From the NCBI GenBank assembly GCA_019310535.1, contig JAFDED010000010.1, forward strand, positions 1 through 64,000: 64,000 bases of DNA. Reading direction: 5' to 3'. The DNA is from Deltaproteobacteria bacterium (GTDB lineage: Bacteria; Desulfobacterota; JAFDED01). Below, piece after piece: positions 59,058 to 64,000 of this stretch. Every line of letters begins with the position of its first letter. Positions within the stretch are counted from its first letter, which is position 1. The translations under genes and the position numbers were made by a program. The notes under the pieces are model-generated. The model made no database searches. It was not told the DNA's origin and was given only the letters and a program-made list of their open reading frames with translations.

Positions 59058-60215
59058 CTATGGAGCCACTACGAATTTTCCATTCTTAACTGTTAGCATT
59101 TCAAACGCTTCTTTTGTCAGGCCTGTATGATCTTGCGGCGATAAATTGAAAACGCCTCCGGTTCCGACGAATCCTTTTATATTTTCGATGGCGTCGCGTA
59201 TTTTTTCTCTGTCCGGCCCAGCTTTTTCAAGAGCGATTGCCAGGATATGGAAAGCATCGTAGGCATGTCCCCCGAAGGTGCTTGCCTGGGTTTTGAATCG
59301 ACTCTCATAGTCTTTTTTGTATTTCATCAGGACGGCCTTTTGGGGATGACTGTCGGACAGTGTGTCAACGGCCAGCAACCTTCCGGCAGGGAACAGGATA
59401 CCCTCTGCGGCCTCTCCGGCCATCTTGACGTACTTGATATTTCCGAATCCGTGGCTGAGGAACAGCGGAATATCCATGCCCAACTGCCGCATGTTCTTGG
59501 CAACAATAACCTGGGCCGGAACGATGGACCAGTTGACCACAGCCTGTGCCCCGGTTCCCTTGATCTTGGTCAACTGGGCGGTCATATCCGTATCCTTTGG
59601 GCCGTAAGTCTCATCGGCCAAAATGGTCAAGCCCATCTTGGGAGCCAAGCGTAGAAGATGTTTCCGCCCCTGGGCACCGAATCCCGTCGTGCCGCTCATA
59701 ATTGCGATCTTTTTTATCCCCATTCGGTTCATACGATCATAAATGGTCTCAACGGCATGTTTGTCAAGCTGGGGTGTCTTGAATATCCATTTACGTTTTT
59801 CTATGGGCTCAACGATGCTGGCCGCAGCGGCGCAGGATATCAACGGAACCTTTGCTTTGGTCATGATGGGAATCAAGGCCATGCTCGTCCCGCTGCGGGA
59901 TGGCCCTATTATGGCCAACACTTTATCCTGGTTGATCAGCTTCTTGACAGCGAGCACGGCCTTGGTCTCATCACCCACGGTGTCCTCGATGAACATCTCC
60001 AGCTTATGGCCATTGATACCCCCGGCCCTGTTTATTTTCTCTACGAGCATTTGGGCGGTATTGCGTTCAGGTTCCCCCAGCCAGGAGGCCGGGCCGGAAA
60101 TGGCAAAAATGGCTCCCACCCTGTAAGGCTCTGCAGCCGGTGCGGACCCTATCCACGAAAAAATAACCATTGCTGCAATGATTAGACCGATAATGGAACA
60201 CTTGTGTCTTTTCAT
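59058..60215 (-). CDS. livK: Periplasmic branched-chain amino acid-type binding protein LivK
   Basis: A 385-aa family-1/peripla_BP_6 receptor, first gene of the Liv set. CAAGGAGG precedes the ATG. The signal peptide (IIGLIIAAMVIFSWIGSAPAAE) ends near residue 27. Family features are VGAIFAISGPASWLGEPERNTAQMLVEKINRAGGINGHKLEMFIEDT and, in the middle, LAIIGPSRSGTSMALIPI-like VLAIIGPSRSGTSMALIP. Substrate is not certain. In this context leucine, isoleucine, valine, aromatic amino acids or aryl acids are candidates. Confidence 0.9.
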   Translation of the reverse strand: MKRHKCSIIGLIIAAMVIFSWIGSAPAAEPYRVGAIFAISGPASWLGEPERNTAQMLVEKINRAGGINGHKLEMFIEDTVGDETKAVLAVKKLINQDKVLAIIGPSRSGTSMALIPIMTKAKVPLISCAAAASIVEPIEKRKWIFKTPQLDKHAVETIYDRMNRMGIKKIAIMSGTTGFGAQGRKHLLRLAPKMGLTILADETYGPKDTDMTAQLTKIKGTGAQAVVNWSIVPAQVIVAKNMRQLGMDIPLFLSHGFGNIKYVKMAGEAAEGILFPAGRLLAVDTLSDSHPQKAVLMKYKKDYESRFKTQASTFGGHAYDAFHILAIALEKAGPDREKIRDAIENIKGFVGTGGVFNLSPQDHTGLTKEAFEMLTVKNGKFVVAP

Positions 60216-60395
60216 GATTCACCCTCCTTGAATATTTTCGATGTTGACAATATTGCGATCTCCGAAAAAGTCTTCAGTCTGAAATACTACGGACGGCACA
60301 CCCGCTTAATTTCATAAATGTTCTGACCTTTTACAGAGCATCCCCTTTGATCGCAAACCACCCGGACCCGTATGTCTGTTCCTCTCCGAGCGTCA

Positions 60396-60833
60396 TCAGC
60401 GCTGGTAAACCATCTGGCCTGTCAGCACGTTAATTCCTTTTTCTTCCAGCACACTAATCGCCTGGTCAATGTCGTCAAATCTAAAGATGATGACCGCGTT
60501 GTCCTGATGACGCTCTAAAAATGCATACATATACTCGACATTGATGTCGGCCTGATGCAGGATATCAAGGATGGAGGCCAATCCGCCAGGTCTGTCAATG
60601 ACCTCGATGGCCACAACTTCGGTTTTGCCCACCGGAAAATTTTTCGTTTTGAGTGCTTCCACAGCCTTACCGACGTCGCTGACGATCAGCCGCAGGATAC
60701 CGAAATCCGTGGTATCGGCCAGAGTCAGCGCCCGGATGTTGACGCCCGCATTGCCAAGTGTCCGGGTGATCTCAGCCAGCCTTCCCGGTCGATTTTCGAT
60801 AAAGACCGAAATCTGCTCGACAGTCTGTTTCAT
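60396..60833 (-). CDS. Tandem ACT-domain protein
   Basis: A 145-aa protein made of two ACT domains. The first is [34 protein letters not shown] and the second [33 protein letters not shown]. Both carry the ENRPGRL or DRPGGL turn that binds amino-acid ligands. GGGAGGAAAT precedes the ATG. It sits between the aryl-CoA ligase and the amino acid transporter genes and probably senses an amino acid for that cluster. No DNA-binding domain is attached, so it would act by protein contact. Confidence 0.88.
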   Translation of the reverse strand: MKQTVEQISVFIENRPGRLAEITRTLGNAGVNIRALTLADTTDFGILRLIVSDVGKAVEALKTKNFPVGKTEVVAIEVIDRPGGLASILDILHQADINVEYMYAFLERHQDNAVIIFRFDDIDQAISVLEEKGINVLTGQMVYQR

Positions 60834-60911
60834 ATTTCCTCCCTGGTTTGCCGATACATAGATTCAAACATTCGAGTTTCAAACGAGGCACGGGCCCTTT
60901 TTCGATGACCG

Positions 60912-62213
60912 TCAAATTTTTCTGCGATCGATCACGCGCTGGGCCTTGCCCTCGCTGCGCTTGATTGTGTGAGGCTCCACCAATTTCACCTTGCACGTAA
61001 CTCCAAGCATCTCCCTGATCTCTTTCTGGATTCGCCCCTGCAGTGCTTGCAGCACTTTTACCTCATCATGAAAAGCTCCCTCATTGACTTCTACTTGAAC
61101 TTCAAGGGTGTCCAACTGGCCCTCTCTGTCAACAATGAGGAGGTAGTGGGGAGCCACTTCCTTTACGTTCATGAGCACCGACTCGATTTGCGACGGAAAC
61201 ACATTGACCCCTCGGATTATGAGCATATCATCGCTGCGCCCAGTGATCCGTCCCATACGCACCATAGTCCGACCGCACCGGCAAGGCTCGGGAAAAAGTC
61301 GCGTAATATCCCTGGTTCGATAGCGGATAATGGGGAAAGCTTCTTTGGTCAGCGTGGTGAAAACCAGCTCCCCTTCCTCGCCCCATGGTAATTTCTCGCC
61401 CGTATCCGGGTCTATGATCTCGGGCAAAAAGTGATCCTCGAAAATATGAAGCCCATTTTTGGCCTCGATGCATTCCACCGACACCCCCGGCCCGATGACT
61501 TCACTGAGACCGAAAATATCGATGGCTTGGACTCCTATTTTGCGTTCGATCTCCTCCCGCATTCGCACGCTCCATGGCTCTGCTCCGAATATACCCACGC
61601 GCAGCCGAAGTTTCCTGATGTCGATCCCCATTTCTTCAGCGGCCTCGGCAAGATAAAGAGCATAAGACGGAGTACATGTCAGCACCGTGGGGCCAAAGTC
61701 CTGCAATAGCATCACCTGGCGTTTTGTGTTGCCTCCTGAAACCGGGATGACTGACGCCCCCAGTCTCTCAGCGCCGTAATGGAACCCCAAGCCGCCGGTG
61801 AAAAGCCCATAACCATAAGCGTTATGGACGATATCAGAGCGAGTCACCCCGGCTGCCATCAAAGTGCGGGCCATGAGGCCGGACCATAAATCAATGTCCC
61901 GCGAGGTATACCCCACGACTATGGGCTTGCCCGTGGTTCCCGAAGAAGCATGTATACGAACCACATTGCTCATGGGTACGGAAAACATGTTGAATGGGTA
62001 GTTATCCCTCAAGTCATCCTTCACGGTAAAAGGGAGTCGTTGAAGGTCGTCCAAAGACCGAACCTGTTCCGGTCTGAGCTTCATCTCGTCATACTTCTTT
62101 TTATAAAACGGAACCGTTGAATACACCCGTTGCACAACAGCCTGAAGGCGTTTCAGTTGCAAAGCTTCCAGGGCTTCCCGAGGCAGAGTCTCGAATTCCT
62201 CGTCATAAATCAT
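60912..62213 (-). CDS. paaK: Phenylacetate-CoA ligase family enzyme
   Basis: A 433-aa adenylate-forming enzyme that converts an aryl acid, CoA and ATP to the aryl-CoA. The ATG at 62213 follows AAGGAGTGATACCC. The open frame to 62348 is not needed. The A3 loop SSGTTGKP is at residues 90-97. [20 protein letters not shown] and [20 protein letters not shown] follow, with the C-terminal catalytic Lys423 in [12 protein letters not shown]. It lies just after the yidD gene and before the ACT gene. With the Ior subunit upstream it fits oxidation of aromatic amino acids through aryl pyruvate and aryl acetate. Indole-, phenyl- or hydroxyphenyl-acetate specificity cannot be told. Confidence 0.9.
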   Translation of the reverse strand: MIYDEEFETLPREALEALQLKRLQAVVQRVYSTVPFYKKKYDEMKLRPEQVRSLDDLQRLPFTVKDDLRDNYPFNMFSVPMSNVVRIHASSGTTGKPIVVGYTSRDIDLWSGLMARTLMAAGVTRSDIVHNAYGYGLFTGGLGFHYGAERLGASVIPVSGGNTKRQVMLLQDFGPTVLTCTPSYALYLAEAAEEMGIDIRKLRLRVGIFGAEPWSVRMREEIERKIGVQAIDIFGLSEVIGPGVSVECIEAKNGLHIFEDHFLPEIIDPDTGEKLPWGEEGELVFTTLTKEAFPIIRYRTRDITRLFPEPCRCGRTMVRMGRITGRSDDMLIIRGVNVFPSQIESVLMNVKEVAPHYLLIVDREGQLDTLEVQVEVNEGAFHDEVKVLQALQGRIQKEIREMLGVTCKVKLVEPHTIKRSEGKAQRVIDRRKI

Positions 62214-62268
62214 GGGTATCACTCCTTGATGATAGCTCCTTCGCAACGAAGGCGGAAACCAATATTTC

Positions 62269-62670
62269 TTAATCGCCACTTGCCTGCGGATGGTCATCTC
62301 CCATCCAGAAGTCGTTAGATTCCAGGGGATCAGGATACCGCAAACCATTTGGGGTAAGCACGGGCAGACCGCGATGGATCTCCTCTCCTTCTCGCATCAG
62401 CCGGTCAACCGCCAGGATCACCCCCACCACGAGACCGTGTTTCCGAACGGCATGGATCGCATACTCAGAGCACGTGGGCTGCATGCGGCACCGATCGCCG
62501 TTTACAGGAGAAAGAAATTTCTTGTAAAACCTCAGGACACCGACGGTCATCTTTTTGGAAAATGAACTATCCGTGAGCGCTCTTTCATACATTCCCTCCG
62601 CTGCAACCGCTGACGCGGCATCCGCCCCCAGCGCAACTAAAAGAAGAAGGATCAAGGCCGTTTTTCTCAT
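62269..62670 (-). CDS. yidD: YidD-family membrane-insertion factor with an N-terminal signal peptide
   Basis: A 133-aa protein. The ATG at 62670 follows GGAGAG and gives a signal-peptide-like start [24 protein letters not shown]. The YidD (DUF37) core [51 protein letters not shown] is at about residues 43-94. The C-terminal Pro-rich tail follows. YidD is normally about 75-85 aa and cytoplasmic at the membrane face, so a signal peptide is unusual. The final family RC(H/P)P motif is not kept (RLMREGEE). It is 79 bp downstream of the TPR gene and 55 bp upstream of paaK. Confidence 0.85.
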   Translation of the reverse strand: MRKTALILLLLVALGADAASAVAAEGMYERALTDSSFSKKMTVGVLRFYKKFLSPVNGDRCRMQPTCSEYAIHAVRKHGLVVGVILAVDRLMREGEEIHRGLPVLTPNGLRYPDPLESNDFWMGDDHPQASGD

Positions 62671-62749
62671 TATTATTGCTCTCCATTGAGGCCCGAAAGT
62701 TTTCCCCCAACAAAGGCCCTGCCTGACCCGCATAATGTTAAGTACTTTC

Positions 62750-63724
62750 TTAAAAGTCAAGACGCAGCCCCAGCCTGACACCCTGTTCACGGGGTTCATT
62801 GCGTCCTTGAAAGAAGTAGCGTTGCTCAAGTTCCCGAAAATAATCCCTCTCCATCTGTCGGTTCATTTTATGAGCGGCACCGAACGCACCCACTATGGAG
62901 GCGGAATACCAGATGGCCTCCACAGCGAGCAGTATGACAGCGAGGCCGTCATCGTCATTTTCCAGGGCCTCAAAGGCCCCCCATGTTGTAAGGGCATTGA
63001 GAATCAGTGCTACTGATCCGTGTCGGAATCGTCCCAGGTAGAACTGACCCGCTCCGGGCAGAAAAGCTGAGAGGATACCCGCAGCCAGCGGGCTTTTTCG
63101 GGGAATTTGATCCATGTCCTCCAATTCCCTTGCCATAAGGCGCGCCGAGTCCCGGAAACGGTTACCCGGTCCCACTTCCATCAAATCCTGCAGCGCCCCC
63201 CCATAGTCCCCCTGTTCTCCTCTGCTGAGGGCTCTTTCGATGCCGGATCGCTGTCCCCATTGCGAATCAGGATATTTTTCAGCCGTCCGGGACCAAACCG
63301 AGCGCGCATCTTCAAATCGACCAGCCCTCTTGAGGCAATGTCCCTGAAGATAGAGCGCATGTGGTAATACGGGGCTGCCGGGAAAATCCTTTTCAAGTTT
63401 TTCGAACTGAGCGGACGCCTTCAACCATAGCCCGGCTTCCATGTAGCTCAGCCCTGCCCGAAACAATGCATCCTGCGCCCGTTGACTGTCCGGAAACAGA
63501 CTATAAAACCGGAGGTATTCCCCAGCCGCCCGAAGGAAGTCCTTTTCCTCGTACAACCGGTCGGCCAGACCGAGAATTGCATCCTCGTCGGACAGTTCGG
63601 CCGATATCCTGGTCCCGCCAATGGCAGGACAAACTGTGTAATTCTCGCGGTTTTCTCCGCTTGCAGTACCTCTGGCGCCGAACACCAGCGCACAAAACAG
63701 GAACAAAAGCAGACCCCTCATCAT
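62750..63724 (-). CDS. TPR-repeat membrane/exported protein with C-terminal hydrophobic region
   Basis: A 324-aa protein whose start ATG (63724) overlaps the Ior subunit stop by 4 nt. Residues 1-22 are a signal peptide (LLLFLFCALVFGARGTASG). Three or four TPR-like helix pairs follow to about residue 180 (LADRLYEEKDFLRAAGEYLRFYSLFPDS, GLWLKASAQFEKLEKDFPGSP, GRFEDARSVWSRTAEKYPDS). The C-terminal part has KSPLAAGILSAFLPGAGQFYLGRFRHG, which matches the TM2/DUF5683-type helix-turn-helix region, then two more hydrophobic segments. Together with yidD it may form an envelope-related pair. Its place inside an amino-acid-oxidation cluster is odd. Confidence 0.8.
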   Translation of the reverse strand: MMRGLLLFLFCALVFGARGTASGENRENYTVCPAIGGTRISAELSDEDAILGLADRLYEEKDFLRAAGEYLRFYSLFPDSQRAQDALFRAGLSYMEAGLWLKASAQFEKLEKDFPGSPVLPHALYLQGHCLKRAGRFEDARSVWSRTAEKYPDSQWGQRSGIERALSRGEQGDYGGALQDLMEVGPGNRFRDSARLMARELEDMDQIPRKSPLAAGILSAFLPGAGQFYLGRFRHGSVALILNALTTWGAFEALENDDDGLAVILLAVEAIWYSASIVGAFGAAHKMNRQMERDYFRELEQRYFFQGRNEPREQGVRLGLRLDF

Positions 63725-64000
63725 GAGGCCTGAATGCCGGCCGCCCGGCCCAATCTGAACGCCTCGAGGTTTATGGATACCAGCCGCCGGGGAAAACTGC
63801 TCTCGATGGCTTCAGTCCAGTATCCTTCTTCCACATCCAGCCATGTGGATAGAACCCCCAGCAACACCACATTGGCAGCCCGAATATTACCGGCCTGTCG
63901 GGCAAGTGTCAAGCCCGGAATCATCAGCAGCCGCATCCCGCGTTCATGAATCAGGTCCGGGATGCCGCCCGGATACGATTCCTTCCCCAGGCAAACCGAT
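63721..64000 (-). CDS. iorB: Indolepyruvate-type ferredoxin oxidoreductase beta subunit, C-terminal part
   Basis: The frame is open from the right window edge to a stop at 63721 and encodes about 92 residues. The start lies outside. The sequence has PGGIPDLIHERGM, RAANVVLLGVLSTWLDV and ESSFPRRLVSINLEAFRLGRAAG, the end of the pyruvate/ketoisovalerate-family gamma domain as found in IorB. This enzyme oxidatively decarboxylates aryl pyruvates to aryl-acetyl-CoA with ferredoxin. It is coupled to the TPR gene by a 4-bp overlap. The paaK and ACT genes behind it support the aromatic-amino-acid reading. The alpha subunit should lie further right. Confidence 0.85.
   Translation of the reverse strand, partial: SVCLGKESYPGGIPDLIHERGMRLLMIPGLTLARQAGNIRAANVVLLGVLSTWLDVEEGYWTEAIESSFPRRLVSINLEAFRLGRAAGIQAS

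Noticed and set aside
1-64000. CRISPR arrays, rRNA and tRNA genes
   Set aside because: Reading the intergenic regions showed no regularly spaced direct repeats and no cloverleaf or rRNA-like sequence. A covariance-model scan would be needed for certainty.

Overview
This 64 kb window looks like chromosome of an anaerobic deltaproteobacterium (Desulfobacterota in the current taxonomy). No rRNA or tRNA gene was found to confirm this. The inference rests on gene content: an iorB / phenylacetate-CoA ligase / ACT protein / branched-chain amino acid ABC transporter cluster, a stand-alone molybdopterin oxidoreductase, a membrane polyferredoxin paired with a Tat-exported DUF362 protein, a LUD protein, a TAXI-type binding protein and many extracytoplasmic glycan genes. 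All coordinates come from reading frames, start signals and protein motifs. No database search was possible.

Layout. 1-5.1 kb is a scarred region: the tail of an IS3-type transposase, a secreted beta-propeller-like protein, an orphan TAXI binding protein, a decayed IS1595-type transposase and a gene-poor stretch. 5.1-16.0 kb, minus strand: a nucleosidase, a decayed flippase copy, and a tightly coupled eight-gene glycan operon running from a DUF354 protein through AsnB, an alpha/alpha-toroid protein, two methyltransferases, a two-domain oxidoreductase and a hexapeptide acyltransferase to a flippase-like membrane protein. 16.0-20.6 kb, plus strand: an aspartase/fumarase, an FmdB zinc ribbon and a molybdopterin oxidoreductase. 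20.8-26.3 kb, minus strand: a complete five-gene Dpp/Opp-type ABC importer. 26.6-31.9 kb: a frameshifted DUF4338/DDE transposase remnant, a CDF metal exporter, a fructose-6-phosphate aldolase-like enzyme, an Smr protein and an atypical phosphofructokinase.

32.2-34.7 kb, plus strand, is the most intriguing unit. It is an overlapping three-gene operon of an isochorismatase-type cysteine hydrolase, a thioredoxin-reductase-like flavoprotein without its CxxC, and an RlmN/Cfr-like radical SAM protein. The last keeps the C-terminal methyl-carrying cysteine motif but has Asn where RlmN has its other catalytic cysteine. 35.1-45.2 kb holds a SWIM zinc-finger protein, a two-helix half-ferritin, an inositol-phosphatase-family enzyme, a pRiA4b ORF-3 family protein, a LUD protein, MetRS (minus strand) and a large secreted repeat beta-propeller.

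45.2-53.9 kb, minus strand: a WbpB-WbpD fusion, an O-antigen ligase-like protein, a NapH/NapG-like polyferredoxin fusion, a DUF362 protein, a dGTPase and a WbpA-like nucleotide-sugar dehydrogenase. Together with the first glycan operon they suggest synthesis of an amidated, acetylated acidic surface polysaccharide. 54-64 kb, minus strand: iorB (cut by the window edge), a TPR membrane protein and YidD, then phenylacetate-CoA ligase, a tandem ACT protein, LivKHMGF, and a second ligase-like protein. The logical reading is uptake of branched-chain or aromatic amino acids, oxidation of their 2-oxo acids by an Ior-type ferredoxin oxidoreductase, and CoA activation of aryl acids. The second ligase has lost every key adenylation residue and is probably a non-catalytic paralogue.
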